64,000 nt of DNA from Pseudomonas vanderleydeniana (GCF_014268755.2 NZ_CP077093.1:6446501-6510500), one strand, 5' to 3'; numbered from the stretch's first letter, positions 26,624 to 36,401 are shown. The notes: a model not told the origin generated them from the letters alone. Program-made: numbers and translations.

Positions 26624-27096
26624 TTGGCCTCCAACTGCGCCAGCAGGCTGACCATTTCCAGGGCGGACAGGGCGGCTTCGGCACCTTTGTTACCGGCCTT
26701 GGTGCCGGAACGCTCGATGGCCTGTTCGATGGAGTCGACGGTCAGCACGCCAAAGGCAACCGGTACGCCGAATTCCATGGACACCTGGGCCAGGCCCTTG
26801 GTGCACTCACCCGCCACGTATTCGAAGTGCGGAGTACCGCCACGAATGACCGCACCCAGGGCGATGATCGCCGCGTATTCGCTACGCTGGGCGACTTTCT
26901 GCACCACCAGCGGGATCTCGAACGCACCTGGCGCACGGATGATGGTGATGTCGCTTTCGCTCACGCCGTGGCGAACCAGGGCGTCAACGGCGCCGCTGAC
27001 CAGGCTTTCGACGACGAAGCTGTTGAAACGGCCGACCACCAGGGCATAGCGGCCTTTGGGGGCGATGAAGGTACCTTCGATGGTCTTCAGGGTCAT
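26620..27096 (-). CDS. ribH: 6,7-dimethyl-8-ribityllumazine synthase
   Basis: This 158-residue enzyme condenses the ribityl-pyrimidine intermediate with 3,4-dihydroxybutanone 4-phosphate, the penultimate riboflavin step. It assembles into icosahedral or pentameric shells. Family hallmarks are [20 protein letters not shown], the catalytic-region [17 protein letters not shown] (about residue 78) and FGVLTVDS. The start lies 91 bp downstream of ribBA, a small internal gap with no gene. Confidence 0.97.
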   Translation of the reverse strand: MTLKTIEGTFIAPKGRYALVVGRFNSFVVESLVSGAVDALVRHGVSESDITIIRAPGAFEIPLVVQKVAQRSEYAAIIALGAVIRGGTPHFEYVAGECTKGLAQVSMEFGVPVAFGVLTVDSIEQAIERSGTKAGNKGAEAALSALEMVSLLAQLEAK

Positions 27097-27187
27097 TCGA
27101 CAATTCTCTTAAAGAGCCGGGACGCGTCTGATACGCGCCCCTCAGGGATATTTGTACCGCGAATCAAGGTCGGGCGCAGCCGGCCTT

Positions 27188-28279
27188 TTATTCGGAGGGC
27201 ACGTATTCTACTACTTCCAGGTCGAAACCGGATATCGCGTTGAACTTCATCGGCGCACTCATCAGGCGCATTTTACGCACGCCCAGGTCACGCAGGATCT
27301 GCGAACCGGCGCCGACGATGCTGTAGGTGGTCTGTTTCTTCACCGGCGCATGCTCGACCGTCTCGCGGATATGCGCCAGCAGCACGTCGCCATCCAGCGG
27401 GTGGCCGAGCAACAGCACCACACCACTGCCGGCCTCGGCCACTGCGGCCATCGCCGCGCGCAGGCTCCAGCGTCCGGGTTGCTTGACCATCAACAGGTCG
27501 CGCAGCGGGTCCATGTTGTGCACGCGGACCAGGGTCGGCTCCTCGGCGCAGACCTTGCCCAGGGTGAGGGCCATGTGCACGTCGCCTTCCACCGAATCAC
27601 GATAGGTCACCAGGGTGAACTGGCCCAGTTCGCTATCCAGCGGCTGCTCGGCAATCCGCTGAACGGTACTCTCGTGGATCATCCGGTAGTGGATCAGGTC
27701 GGCGATGGTGCCGATCTTGATGTTGTGCTCGGCGGCGAAGGTTTCCAGTTCGGCACGACGGGACATGGTGCCGTCGTCGTTCATCACTTCGCAGATCACT
27801 CCGCTCGGTTCGAAACCGGCCATGCGCGCCAGGTCGCAGGCGGCCTCGGTGTGGCCGGCACGGGCGAGGGTTCCGCCAGGCTGGGCCATCAGCGGGAAGA
27901 TGTGGCCGGGGCTGACGATGTCTTCAGCCTTGGCATCCCTGGCCGCGGCCGCCTGCACGGTGCGTGCGCGGTCGGCGGCGGAGATGCCGGTGGTCACGCC
28001 TTCGGTGGCCTCGATCGACACGGTGAACTTGGTGCCGAAACCGGAACCGTTGCGTGGTGCCATCAGCGGCAGCTTGAGCAGCTCGCAGCGCTCGCGGCTC
28101 ATCGGCATGCAGATCAGGCCACGGGCGTACTTGGCCATGAAGTTGATGTGTTCGGCCTTGCAGCACTCGGCGGCCATGATCAGGTCGCCTTCGTTCTCGC
28201 GGTCTTCGTCATCCATGAGGATGACCATCTTGCCCTGGCGAATGTCTTCGACCAGTTCTTCAATCGTGTTGAGCGCCAC
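27188..28279 (-). CDS. ribBA: RibBA: DHBP synthase with degenerate GTP cyclohydrolase II domain
   Basis: This 363-residue protein has an N-terminal 3,4-dihydroxy-2-butanone 4-phosphate synthase domain (residues 1-200) with its acidic signature DDEDRENEGDL and catalytic-region EAACDLARMAG. The C-terminal cyclohydrolase-like domain (about 205-360) lacks the zinc cysteines: the region expected to read CxxGD...CxC instead reads NMDPLRDLLMVKQPG. It should therefore make DHBP only. GTG 28279 has AAGGGGG upstream and gives the family N-terminus (VALNTIEELVEDIRQG); an ATG at 28345 lies inside ribE. The gene lies 16 nt after ribE. Confidence 0.94.
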   Translation of the reverse strand: MALNTIEELVEDIRQGKMVILMDDEDRENEGDLIMAAECCKAEHINFMAKYARGLICMPMSRERCELLKLPLMAPRNGSGFGTKFTVSIEATEGVTTGISAADRARTVQAAAARDAKAEDIVSPGHIFPLMAQPGGTLARAGHTEAACDLARMAGFEPSGVICEVMNDDGTMSRRAELETFAAEHNIKIGTIADLIHYRMIHESTVQRIAEQPLDSELGQFTLVTYRDSVEGDVHMALTLGKVCAEEPTLVRVHNMDPLRDLLMVKQPGRWSLRAAMAAVAEAGSGVVLLLGHPLDGDVLLAHIRETVEHAPVKKQTTYSIVGAGSQILRDLGVRKMRLMSAPMKFNAISGFDLEVVEYVPSE

Positions 28280-28295
28280 GCGGCACCCCCTTGCG

Positions 28296-28958
28296 TCAGG
28301 ATTTGAGGTAGCCGTTGGCGGCCAGGAAACTTTCGGTGATGCCACCGCTGGTGGGTTCCGCGGCCTTCTCGCCCAGCAACAGGCGCTCCAGGTAGCGGGC
28401 CAGCAGGTCGACCTCGAGGTTGACCCGACGACCGGGGCGGTAGTCGGCCATGATGGTCTCGACCAGGGTATGCGGGACGATGGTCAGTTCGAACTCGGCG
28501 CCGTGCACCGCGTTGACCGTCAGGCTGGTGCCATCGACGGTGATCGAACCCTTGTGGGCGATGTACTTGGCCAGCTCCTTGGGTGCACGCACACGGAACT
28601 GGATGGCCCGGGCGTTTTCCTCGCGGGCCACGATCTCGCCGACGCCGTCGACGTGACCGCTGACCAGGTGACCGCCCAGGCGGGTGGTCGGCGTCAGGGC
28701 CTTTTCCAGGTTGACCCGGCTGCCGGCCTTGAGGTCGTTGAAGGCGGTGCAGTCCAGCGTCTCACGGCTGACGTCGGCCCAGAACCCGTCGCCCGGGAGC
28801 TCGACGGCGGTCAGGCAGACGCCGTTGACCGCGATGCTGTCGCCGAGCTTGACGTCGCCCAGGTCGAGCTTGCCGGTTTCTACATAGACGCGTACGTCGC
28901 CGCCTTTCGGGCTCAGCGCGCGGATGCTGCCGATGGATTCGATGATGCCGGTAAACAT
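28296..28958 (-). CDS. ribE: Riboflavin synthase (alpha subunit)
   Basis: This 220-residue trimeric enzyme dismutates two lumazine molecules to riboflavin. Two internally similar barrels are visible, each starting with a related motif: MFTGIIESIG at the N-terminus and HLVSGHVDGVGE at about residue 97. The catalytic-region DSIAVNGVCLTAVEL and GSITVDGTSLTVNAV repeat the same pattern. Often called ribC in E. coli. It lies between ribD and ribBA on one strand. No FMN riboswitch is visible in the 45-bp ribD-ribE gap. Confidence 0.96.
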   Translation of the reverse strand: MFTGIIESIGSIRALSPKGGDVRVYVETGKLDLGDVKLGDSIAVNGVCLTAVELPGDGFWADVSRETLDCTAFNDLKAGSRVNLEKALTPTTRLGGHLVSGHVDGVGEIVAREENARAIQFRVRAPKELAKYIAHKGSITVDGTSLTVNAVHGAEFELTIVPHTLVETIMADYRPGRRVNLEVDLLARYLERLLLGEKAAEPTSGGITESFLAANGYLKS

Positions 28959-29003
28959 GAAGTACTCCTCGAAGACGAGCCAGTGCCAGGCACTGGCCGC
29001 GAA

Positions 29004-30143
29004 TTATACGCCGGGTGCCGGGTCAGGTATTGCGGTGACTCGCCAGTCATCGCCGACCGCGCGCATTTCAGTGATTTTCAGCCGGGGCGCCTCGCTCATT
29101 CGCTCCAGGGGCCAGTCCAGCAGGGGCCGCGCCGTGGAGCCAAGGAACTTGCCGGCGACGAAGATCTGGTACTCGTCCACCAGTCCCAGGCGGGCGAAGG
29201 CACCAGCCAGGCGTGGGCCGGCCTCGACCAGCAGGTCGTTGACGCCACGGGCCGCCAGTTGCTCGAGCAGGCCCGCCAGGTCGACCCGGCCGTCGTTGCC
29301 GGGCAGGCTCAGGACTTCGTGGCCAGCGGCCTGGTAGTCGGCGCTGATCGTCGTCGCGCACGTCACCACCAGTGCCGGGCCGGCCTGGAAAAAGGCCGCG
29401 TCCAGCGGCACCCGCAGGCGGCCGTCGATCAGCACCCGCAGCGGCGGCCGGCTTTCGGCCAGGGCCGTCAGCTCGGGGTCCAGGCCCAGCTCGGCGGCAC
29501 GCACGGTCAGGCGAGCGCTGTCGGCCAGCACCGTGTCGGCGCCGGTGAGCACCACGCTGGATTCGGCGCGCAGGCGCTGCACCGCGGAACGGGCGGCCGG
29601 ACCGGTGATCCATTGGCTCTCGCCACTGGCCATCGCGGTGCGGCCGTCCAGGCTCATCGCCAGCTTGACCCGCACGAAGGGCAGGCCCTGCTCCATGCGC
29701 TTGAGGAACCCACGGTTGATCGCCCGTGCCTCGCCTTCGAGCACGCCGCTGTGCACGGCGATCCCTGCATCGGACAGGCGCTTGAGGCCGTTTCCTGCGA
29801 CTTGTGGATTAGGGTCCTGCATGGCGGCGACCACCCGACCGACGCCGGCCTTGACCAGCGCCTCGGCACAGGGCGGCGTGCGTCCGAAGTGGCTGCACGG
29901 TTCCAGGGTCACGTAGGCCGTCGCGCCACGGGCCAGCTCGCCGGCTTCGCGCAGGGCATGGACCTCGGCATGGGGCTCACCGGCCCGGACGTGCCAGCCC
30001 TCGCCGACCACCACGCCATCGCGCACGATGACGCAGCCGACCCGCGGATTCGGGTGGGTCGAGTAACGGCCCTTGCGCGCCAACTCCAGGGCACGGGCCA
30101 TGTAGTGGGCGTCGAGAACCGCCTGTTCGGCTGGAAGGCTCAT
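29004..30143 (-). CDS. ribD: Bifunctional pyrimidine deaminase/reductase
   Basis: This 379-residue cytosolic enzyme catalyses the second and third steps of riboflavin synthesis. The N-terminal deaminase domain (about 1-150) has the zinc motif [11 protein letters not shown] and [16 protein letters not shown]. The C-terminal NADPH-dependent reductase domain (about 155-370) has [14 protein letters not shown] and [13 protein letters not shown]. It overlaps nrdR by 4 nt, the common nrdR-ribD arrangement. Confidence 0.96.
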   Translation of the reverse strand: MSLPAEQAVLDAHYMARALELARKGRYSTHPNPRVGCVIVRDGVVVGEGWHVRAGEPHAEVHALREAGELARGATAYVTLEPCSHFGRTPPCAEALVKAGVGRVVAAMQDPNPQVAGNGLKRLSDAGIAVHSGVLEGEARAINRGFLKRMEQGLPFVRVKLAMSLDGRTAMASGESQWITGPAARSAVQRLRAESSVVLTGADTVLADSARLTVRAAELGLDPELTALAESRPPLRVLIDGRLRVPLDAAFFQAGPALVVTCATTISADYQAAGHEVLSLPGNDGRVDLAGLLEQLAARGVNDLLVEAGPRLAGAFARLGLVDEYQIFVAGKFLGSTARPLLDWPLERMSEAPRLKITEMRAVGDDWRVTAIPDPAPGV

Positions 30144-30604
30144 TCCTTGGCAGGCTCCCGGGCAAGACGATCGATTTCCTCGCGGAACTCGTCGAGGTCC
30201 TGGAAACGGCGATAGACCGAGGCGAAACGGATGTAGGCGACCTCATCGAGTTTCTGCAACTCGGTCATCACCATCTCGCCGACGACCAGCGACTTGACCT
30301 CGCGCTCACCGGTAGCGCGCAGCTTGTGCTTGATATGCGCCAGCGCGGCTTCCAGGCGCTCGACACTCACCGGGCGCTTTTCCAGGGCCCGCTGCATGCC
30401 GGCACGCAGTTTTTCTTCGTCGAAGGGCTGGCGGCTGCCGTCCTGCTTGATCAGGCGTGGCAGAACCAGTTCGGCGGTTTCGAAGGTGGTGAAACGCTCA
30501 CCGCAAGCCACGCATTCGCGCCGGCGGCGCACCTGCTCGCCCTCGGCGACCAGACGCGAGTCGATGACTTTGGTGTCGTTGGCACCGCAGAAGGGACAGT
30601 GCAT
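30140..30604 (-). CDS. nrdR: Ribonucleotide reductase repressor NrdR
   Basis: This 154-residue transcription factor represses ribonucleotide reductase genes according to the ATP/dATP ratio. The zinc ribbon is CPFCG...CVACGERF (residues 3-38), and an ATP-cone domain follows ([20 protein letters not shown] onward). ATG 30604 ([10 protein letters not shown]) is the conserved start; an upstream in-frame ATG would add unrelated residues. It is the first gene of the long minus-strand rib block. Confidence 0.97.
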   Translation of the reverse strand: MHCPFCGANDTKVIDSRLVAEGEQVRRRRECVACGERFTTFETAELVLPRLIKQDGSRQPFDEEKLRAGMQRALEKRPVSVERLEAALAHIKHKLRATGEREVKSLVVGEMVMTELQKLDEVAYIRFASVYRRFQDLDEFREEIDRLAREPAKE

Positions 30605-30744
30605 GGTGGCAGGCAACAAAAAATGGGGAGGGCCATGGTAGCGCATCTCCGTGGCAAGACAAGCCATAGGGTTTGCGGTATACAGTCGGCGGACTAACGT
30701 TAAGCCACCAGAACCGTCGATTTTCGCCTCAGTTGGAGCTGTAG

Positions 30745-31200
30745 ATGTCAGTACGACCGCTTGTTTTGCTCAGCCTCACCGGCCTGCTGCTCGCGTGCAG
30801 CAGCGCACCCAAGCCCGTGCCGACGCCACCGCCCCAGCAACAGGTGAAAAAGCCGCTGAGTGAATATGAAGCACTCGGCCCGCTACCCGCGTACCAGCGC
30901 GAACTGAGCGGCACCCTGCAGGGCGTACCGGCCAATGCCGAGGTCGAGCTTGCCCTGCTGGTGATCGACGAGCGCGGCCGGCCGCAGCAACTGCTCGCCA
31001 GCAGCAGGATCAACGGTACCGGCCAGGTGTTGCCGTTCCGCCTGCGTTTCAACCCCGACGTGTTCCCGGCGACAGGTCGCGTCGAGTTACGCGGGCGCGC
31101 CAGCCAATCGGGGCAATTGATCCTGCACCTGCCCTCGGTGACGGTGAGCCAACCGACCACCCAGGCCATGGGCCAGCTGCAATTCGTCAGCGCGCCATGA
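30745..31200 (+). CDS. YbaY/YscW-like lipoprotein
   Basis: This 151-residue lipoprotein has the lipobox LLACSS with the acylated Cys at about residue 18, then a proline-rich linker ([12 protein letters not shown]). A beta-rich domain at about 52-150 is of the YbaY/YscW type ([33 protein letters not shown]). It probably sits on the inner leaflet of the outer membrane. The exact function is not known for the family. The promoter region includes TATACAG near 30680. It overlaps the methyltransferase gene by 4 nt. Confidence 0.85.
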   Translation: MSVRPLVLLSLTGLLLACSSAPKPVPTPPPQQQVKKPLSEYEALGPLPAYQRELSGTLQGVPANAEVELALLVIDERGRPQQLLASSRINGTGQVLPFRLRFNPDVFPATGRVELRGRASQSGQLILHLPSVTVSQPTTQAMGQLQFVSAP

Positions 31201-31853
31201 AGGTTCCGCTCGACCTGCAGCGGGCACTGGCTGCGCTGCTGGGCGATGCGCGACTGACAGCCAGCGCGCTGCCCGGGACCGACCTCAGGCTGTGGCTGAT
31301 CGACGCCGAGAACATGGACCGCGAGTTCACCCCGGAAGAAACCCGGCGCATCCTGCACGAGCCGCCCTATTGGTGCTTCTGCTGGGCCAGCGGCCTGGCC
31401 ATGGCGCGCTACCTGGCCGAGCGCCCCGAGTGGGTGGCCGGCAAGCGCGTGCTGGATTTCGGTGCCGGCTCCGGCATCGCGGCGATTGCCGCGACGCGAG
31501 CCGGGGCACGCGAAGTGGTGGCCTGCGACCTCGATCCGCTGGCGTTGGCAGCCTGCCGGGCGAATGCCGCACTCAATGGCGTGGAGTTGAGTTACAGCGA
31601 AGACTTCTTCGCCGAGAGCGACCGCTTCGACCTGATCCTGGTCGCCGATGTGCTGTACGACCGGGAAAACCTGCCGCTGCTCGATCAGTTCCTCAGCCGC
31701 GGCCGTGAGGCGCTGGTGGCCGATTCACGGGTACGCGATTTCCGTCATCCGTTGTACCGGCGCCTGGAGATGCTCCAGGCGCTGACCCTGCCGGACCTGA
31801 TGGAGCCGGAGGAGTTTCGCCAGGTCAGCCTCTACCACGCCAGCCGCCCCTGA
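31197..31853 (+). CDS. Class I SAM methyltransferase (ETFbeta-lysine-methyltransferase-like)
   Basis: This 218-residue Rossmann-fold methyltransferase has motif [16 protein letters not shown] at about residues 79-93, [17 protein letters not shown] at about 102-118 and [11 protein letters not shown] at about 142-152. The segment [19 protein letters not shown] before motif I resembles the ETF-beta lysine methyltransferase/Nnt1-like group. A protein lysine is therefore a plausible substrate, but this is inference. It is coupled to the lipoprotein gene by ATGA and is followed by the CnoX gene after 93 bp. Confidence 0.8.
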   Translation: MKVPLDLQRALAALLGDARLTASALPGTDLRLWLIDAENMDREFTPEETRRILHEPPYWCFCWASGLAMARYLAERPEWVAGKRVLDFGAGSGIAAIAATRAGAREVVACDLDPLALAACRANAALNGVELSYSEDFFAESDRFDLILVADVLYDRENLPLLDQFLSRGREALVADSRVRDFRHPLYRRLEMLQALTLPDLMEPEEFRQVSLYHASRP

Positions 31854-31946
31854 GCCCAGCCACGGGGGAGATGGCTGCATGCCCCGCTTCCGGCCAACCC
31901 GCCCAAGCCTTATAGTTGCGCGATACCCCGCTCTTCGAGACTCCCG

Positions 31947-32819
31947 ATGACCCAGGACACGCCCTACATCTTCGACGCCACCGCCCTGAACTTCGACCAG
32001 GCGGTGATCCAGAACTCTTTCCACAAGCCAGTACTGGTGGACTTCTGGGCGGAATGGTGCGCGCCCTGCAAGGCGTTGATGCCAATGCTGCAACAGATCG
32101 CCGAGAGCTATCAGGGCGAGCTGCTGCTGGCCAAGGTCGACTGCGATGCCGAGCAAGACATCGTCGCCCGCTTCGGTATCCGCAGCCTGCCCACCGTGGT
32201 GCTGTTCAAGGACGGCCAGCCGGTCGACGGTTTCGCTGGCGCCCAGCCGGAGTCGGCGGTGCGCGCCATGCTTGAACCCCACGTGCAGATGCCGGCGCCC
32301 GCTGCGGCCGATCCACTGGAACAGGCCCAGGCTCTGTTCAGCGAAGGCCGCGTCGCCGAAGCCGAGGCTATCCTCGTCGCCCTGCTGGGCGAAGACAATA
32401 CCAACGCCAAGGCGCTGATCCTGTTCGCACGCTGCCTCGCCGAGCGCGGTGAGTTGGGCGAGGCCCAGACCGTGCTCGATACGGTCAAGGGCGATGAACA
32501 CAAGGCCGCCCTGGCGGGCGCCAAGGCTCAACTGACCTTCCTGCGCCAGGCCGCCGACCTGCCGGATGCCGCCGACCTCAAGGCTCGCCTGGCGCAGGAT
32601 CCGAAGGACGACGAAGCGACCTACCAGTTGGCGATCCAGCAACTGGCCCGCCAGCAGTACGAGGCCGCGCTGGATGCCCTGCTCAAGCTGTTCAGTCGCA
32701 ACCGTGGCTACGGTGAAGGGTTGCCGCACAAGACCCTGCTGCAGGTGTTCGACCTGCTGGGCAACGATCACCCGCTGGTCACCACCTACCGGCGCAAGCT
32801 GTTCGCAGCGCTCTACTGA
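31947..32819 (+). CDS. cnoX: CnoX/YbbN-type thioredoxin-TPR chaperedoxin
   Basis: This 290-residue protein has an N-terminal thioredoxin domain (residues 1-110) with a full active site, WAEWCAPCK (CxxC at about 38-41), and cis-Pro in SLPTVVLF. TPR-like helices (about 120-290) follow, with repeats such as EQAQALFSEGRVAEAEAILV. Family members protect clients from overoxidation and hand them to GroEL. Unlike E. coli CnoX, which lacks one cysteine, this copy keeps CAPC and so may be redox-active. It has a TATAGT-like -10 near 31911. Confidence 0.9.
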   Translation: MTQDTPYIFDATALNFDQAVIQNSFHKPVLVDFWAEWCAPCKALMPMLQQIAESYQGELLLAKVDCDAEQDIVARFGIRSLPTVVLFKDGQPVDGFAGAQPESAVRAMLEPHVQMPAPAAADPLEQAQALFSEGRVAEAEAILVALLGEDNTNAKALILFARCLAERGELGEAQTVLDTVKGDEHKAALAGAKAQLTFLRQAADLPDAADLKARLAQDPKDDEATYQLAIQQLARQQYEAALDALLKLFSRNRGYGEGLPHKTLLQVFDLLGNDHPLVTTYRRKLFAALY

Positions 32820-32845
32820 GGCGCTGGACAGGGTTTGCCGGCCTC

Positions 32846-32872
32846 TTCGCGGGCAAGCCCTGCGCCTACAGG
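32846..32872. repeat. Single REP-like arm
   Basis: TTCGCGGGCAAGCCCTGCGC and the CCTACAGG that follows match one arm of the second REP class seen at 40071-40158. No partner arm is present. It lies in the convergent gap between cnoX and the HTH regulator. Confidence 0.6.
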
Positions 32873-32901
32873 ATTGAGTGGCTCACAGGCATTGCAGCGC
32901 A

Positions 32902-33714
32902 TCACTCGATCTCGAACAGGCCATTGCCCACCGAACCGGCACTCAGGCGCTCGCGCACATCGTCATCGATACGCGGATCATCCGGACGGTACAGCTTGAT
33001 CTGCCGGTAGGCATTGATGCGGTTGATCTCCTCGCCAAGGAACTCCCAGACCACCCGGGTGCACGCCGGATTGCGCCGGTCGCCGCTGGAAACCCCGGTC
33101 TTGAGCCCATTGAGGCGGGTGATGCGACTCTTGAAACTGGGGATGAGGATCGTCTGGCTCATCTCGTTGAGCGTCAGCGACTCGTAGTCGATCAGGAACA
33201 CCCGGTCCTGCAACTGGAAGGCCGCCCCCAGATAACGACAACGCACCTCGGCATGCCCGTCGTTGACGGTGCTGCGCTCCTGCCGCTCCTGGCGCTCGAA
33301 CAGGAAACTGCCGCGCTCCTCGCGCAGATGCACCAGCGACACCAGGATCGAGCCGGGAACCGACATGCAGTTGGAATACTCGAAGTAGTAACCGCAGTAA
33401 CGCGACAGATTGCCCGACTCCCGGTGCAGCGGCTTGAACAGCTCGCTGATCGGGTCGTTCAACTGCTCGCTGCGCATCGCCGGGTTGCGCGCGCCGATCA
33501 GGCGGGCGAACTGCTCCGGCGGCAGGCCCAGTTCGTAATCCTCCACGCCGAAGAAATCGCCGATGCGCTTGAGGTTGTAGTTCGTCGGATGGCTTTGCCC
33601 GCTCAGGTATTTGTTGAACTGCGCGCGATTGATCGACAGCTGCCGGCAAACCTCTGAAATAGAGCGGTAGTGGCTACAGGCCAACTTGAGATTGACGGCG
33701 AAATGGTCGCTCAT
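32902..33714 (-). CDS. XRE-like HTH transcriptional regulator
   Basis: This 270-residue regulator has an N-terminal helix-turn-helix at about residues 15-65 (ISEVCRQLSINRAQFNKYLSG). A long C-terminal domain (about 90-265) does not match a family I can name; it includes YCGYYFEYSNCMSVPGSILVS and FLIDYESLTLNE. ATG 33714 starts the HTH domain, and the frame upstream is not conserved-looking. A 36-bp dyad lies 17 bp upstream of the start. It is divergent from the alanine/sodium symporter gene, which may be its target. Confidence 0.78.
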   Translation of the reverse strand: MSDHFAVNLKLACSHYRSISEVCRQLSINRAQFNKYLSGQSHPTNYNLKRIGDFFGVEDYELGLPPEQFARLIGARNPAMRSEQLNDPISELFKPLHRESGNLSRYCGYYFEYSNCMSVPGSILVSLVHLREERGSFLFERQERQERSTVNDGHAEVRCRYLGAAFQLQDRVFLIDYESLTLNEMSQTILIPSFKSRITRLNGLKTGVSSGDRRNPACTRVVWEFLGEEINRINAYRQIKLYRPDDPRIDDDVRERLSAGSVGNGLFEIE

Positions 33715-33730
33715 GAGCAAGAACCTGGAT

Positions 33731-33766
33731 GGTGCGAGTGATGCCAGTCTAGCATCAAGTCGCACC
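33731..33766. promoter_or_regulatory. 36-bp interrupted dyad upstream of HTH regulator
   Basis: GGTGCGA-x-TGATGC and GCATCA-xx-TCGCACC flank a 7-bp centre, giving 13 paired positions. It sits directly before the regulator start in the 180-bp divergent region. A likely autoregulatory operator, or an mRNA leader hairpin. Confidence 0.6.
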
Positions 33767-33893
33767 AAAGCAGAGCAACCCGCGAAATTGTAACCACTCC
33801 TGTCATGACCAACCATGCGCCCCAACGGATAGCGGTGCGCCTGCCGCCTGCTCGTCTTTTCATGCAAAGAATAAGAATCGAGGTCATTCTCCA

Positions 33894-35336
33894 ATGCTAG
33901 ATGCACTCAACGATTTCCTCTCGGGGAAACTGCTCATCGTGCTGATCGTCGGTCTCGGCAGCTACTTCACGATCCGCTCGCGGTTCGTCCAGTTCCGCCA
34001 TTTCGGCCACATGTTCGGTGTGTTCAAGGAGTCCCTCCGCGGCCAGGCAGGCCAACTCAGCTCGTTCCAGGCCCTGATGCTCAGCCTCGCCGGCCGCGTC
34101 GGCGCCGGTAACATCGCCGGTGTCGGTATCGCCGTGACCCTCGGTGGTCCGGGCGCCGTCTTCTGGATGTGGGTGACCGCCCTGGTCGGCATGTCCAGCA
34201 GCTTCTTCGAATGTACCCTGGCCCAGGTCTACAAGCGCGCCGATGGCGATGGTCTGTACCGTGGCGGTCCGGCCTACTACATCCAGCACGGCCTGAAGCT
34301 GAAGAGCATGGCGGTGGTGTTCTCCATCCTGCTGCTGGTCACCTACGGCTTCGCCTTCAACGGCCTGCAGTCGTACACCGTCACCCACTCCCTGCAGAAC
34401 GCCTTCGGCTTCGCTCCGGAGCACACCGGTATCGCCCTGGCCGTCCTGCTGGCCATCGTGTTCCTGGGTGGCATCAAGCGTATCGCCGCCGTGTCCGACC
34501 TGCTGGTTCCGGTCAAGACCCTGGCCTACATCGGCGTGACCCTGTACGTGATCGGCACCCAGATCGAACACGTGCCGGCCATGCTGGAAACCATCTTCAA
34601 GAGCGCCTTCGGCCTCGACCCAGCCTTCGGCGGCCTGCTCGGCAGCGCCATCATCATGGGCGTGAAGCGTGGCGTGTTCGCCAACGAAGCCGGCCTGGGC
34701 AGCGCGCCGAACGTGGCCGCCGTAGCCGCCGTGAAACACCCGGGCGCCCAGGGCGTGGTCCAGGCGTTCAGCGTGTTCCTCGACACCTTCGTCATCTGCA
34801 CCTGCACCGCGCTGCTGATCCTGCTGTCGGGCTTCTACACCCCGGGCTTCGAAGGGGATGGTATCGTCCTGACCCAGAACTCCCTGGCTGCCGTAGTGGG
34901 TGACTGGGGCCGTCTGTTCGTCAGCGTCGCGCTGTCGCTGTTCGTCTTCACCTGCATCCTCTACAACTACTACCTGGGCGAAAACAGCCTGCAGTTCCTC
35001 AGCCGCAACCGTGCCGTGCTGATGACCTACCGCGCGCTGGTACTGGCCCTGGTGGTGTGGGGTTCGACCCAGAACCTGTCGACCGTATTCGCCTTCGCCG
35101 ACATCACCATGACCTGCCTGGCGTTCGTCAACCTGATCGCCCTGGCCCTGCTGTTCAAGATCGGCCTGCGCGTGATGCGCGACTACGACGAACAGCGTCG
35201 TGCCGGCGTCAACCAGCCAGTGTTCGACTCCAGCAAGTTCAAGGACCTGGATCTGGACCGTGCCGCCTGGCCTGCCAATCCACAAGCTGAAACAGCCACT
35301 GACAACGCCGCCGCCCAAGCGCAGCCGCAACGCTGA
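33894..35336 (+). CDS. Sodium:alanine symporter (AGCS family)
   Basis: This 480-residue inner-membrane carrier has about 11 hydrophobic segments and the AGCS family landmarks: SLAGRVGAGNIAGVGIAVTLGGPGA (in part, about residues 63-87), the extended FFECTLAQVYK and RGVFANEAGLGSAPNVAA at about 260. It imports alanine or glycine with Na+. The divergent HTH gene may regulate it. A GC-rich hairpin follows the stop. It could equally be called alsT or agcS; the substrate is inferred from the family. Confidence 0.92.
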   Translation: MLDALNDFLSGKLLIVLIVGLGSYFTIRSRFVQFRHFGHMFGVFKESLRGQAGQLSSFQALMLSLAGRVGAGNIAGVGIAVTLGGPGAVFWMWVTALVGMSSSFFECTLAQVYKRADGDGLYRGGPAYYIQHGLKLKSMAVVFSILLLVTYGFAFNGLQSYTVTHSLQNAFGFAPEHTGIALAVLLAIVFLGGIKRIAAVSDLLVPVKTLAYIGVTLYVIGTQIEHVPAMLETIFKSAFGLDPAFGGLLGSAIIMGVKRGVFANEAGLGSAPNVAAVAAVKHPGAQGVVQAFSVFLDTFVICTCTALLILLSGFYTPGFEGDGIVLTQNSLAAVVGDWGRLFVSVALSLFVFTCILYNYYLGENSLQFLSRNRAVLMTYRALVLALVVWGSTQNLSTVFAFADITMTCLAFVNLIALALLFKIGLRVMRDYDEQRRAGVNQPVFDSSKFKDLDLDRAAWPANPQAETATDNAAAQAQPQR

Positions 35337-35350
35337 TATTCTCCTTGTCT

Positions 35351-35380
35351 CAGCCGCCCCGTCCGCGGGCGGCTGTCTCT
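35351..35380 (+). terminator. Probable terminator after the symporter
   Basis: The stem CAGCCGCC/GGCGGCTG has a 9-nt loop and is followed by TCTCTTTCTCTC. The T tract is interrupted, so termination may be partial and the asparaginase gene may be read through. Confidence 0.55.
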
Positions 35381-35411
35381 TTCTCTCTCCAAATCGCTAC
35401 GGAATGCTCCC

Positions 35412-36401
35412 ATGGGTGCAGTCAAGAATCTTCTCGTCCTCTATACCGGGGGCACCATCGGCATGCTGCAGACCGCCGAAGGCCTGGCGCCGGCCGGTGG
35501 CTTCGAGGCACGCATGCGCGAACACCTCGCCGGGTGTGCCGACGCCCCGCAGTTGCCCTGGTCGCTGCGTGAACTCAACCCGCTGATCGACAGCGCCAAC
35601 ATGCAACAGGCCAACTGGCTGGCGATGCGCGATGCCATCGTCGAGGCTGTCGAACAGCAGGGCCATGACGCCGTGCTGGTGCTGCACGGTACCGATACCC
35701 TGGCCTACAGCGCCGCTGCCCTGTCGTTCCTGCTGCTCGGCCTGCCGGTACCGGTGCTGCTGACCGGCTCGATGCTGCCGGCCGGTGCGCCGGACAGCGA
35801 CGCCTGGGACAACCTGATCGGTGCCCTGAAGCAGTTCGAGCACGGCCTGCCAAGCGGCGTGCAACTGTTCTTCCACGGCCAGTTGCTGCATGGCTGCCGT
35901 GCCTCGAAACTGCGCAGCGAGGCGTTCGACGCCTTCACCGCGCCAGCCCGTCATCGCGAAGGCGAACCGGCGACGGCGATCCCGGACCGGCTGGATTACC
36001 GTCAGCCGCGGGTACCGGTCAACCTGGCCGTGCTGCCAGTGTTCCCCGGCTTGCAGGCATCGCACCTGCACGGTCTGTTCGACAGTGACATCCAGGGCCT
36101 GGTGCTGGAGTGCTACGGCAGTGGTACCGGCCCGTCCGATGACCAGGCGCTGCTCGATGTGCTGCGCGATGCCCGCCAGCGTGGCGTGATGATCGTTGCC
36201 ATCAGCCAGTGCCCGGAAGGTTCGGTGGTGTTCGACACCTACGCCGCCGGCAGCCGCCTGCGCGATACCGGCCTGGTCAGCGGCGGTGGCATGACTCGCG
36301 AAGCGGCGCTGGGCAAGTTGTTCGCGTTGCTGGGGGCGGGACTGGATGTCGAAGCGGCGCAACAGTGGTTCGCCCTGGATCTGTGCGGGGAGCGTGCATA
36401 A
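35412..36401 (+). CDS. ansA: Type I L-asparaginase
   Basis: This 329-residue cytoplasmic enzyme hydrolyses asparagine to aspartate and ammonia. It lacks a signal peptide, so it is type I. Both catalytic threonine motifs are present: LYTGGTIGML (residues 10-19) and LHGTDTLAYSAAALSFLL (about 92-109). The length fits the AnsA group. It lies 75 bp after the symporter. A REPIN follows the stop. Confidence 0.93.
   Translation: MGAVKNLLVLYTGGTIGMLQTAEGLAPAGGFEARMREHLAGCADAPQLPWSLRELNPLIDSANMQQANWLAMRDAIVEAVEQQGHDAVLVLHGTDTLAYSAAALSFLLLGLPVPVLLTGSMLPAGAPDSDAWDNLIGALKQFEHGLPSGVQLFFHGQLLHGCRASKLRSEAFDAFTAPARHREGEPATAIPDRLDYRQPRVPVNLAVLPVFPGLQASHLHGLFDSDIQGLVLECYGSGTGPSDDQALLDVLRDARQRGVMIVAISQCPEGSVVFDTYAAGSRLRDTGLVSGGGMTREAALGKLFALLGAGLDVEAAQQWFALDLCGERA

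Noticed and set aside
28959..29003. FMN riboswitch for the rib genes
   Set aside because: The intergenic gaps are too short and show no RFN pattern.
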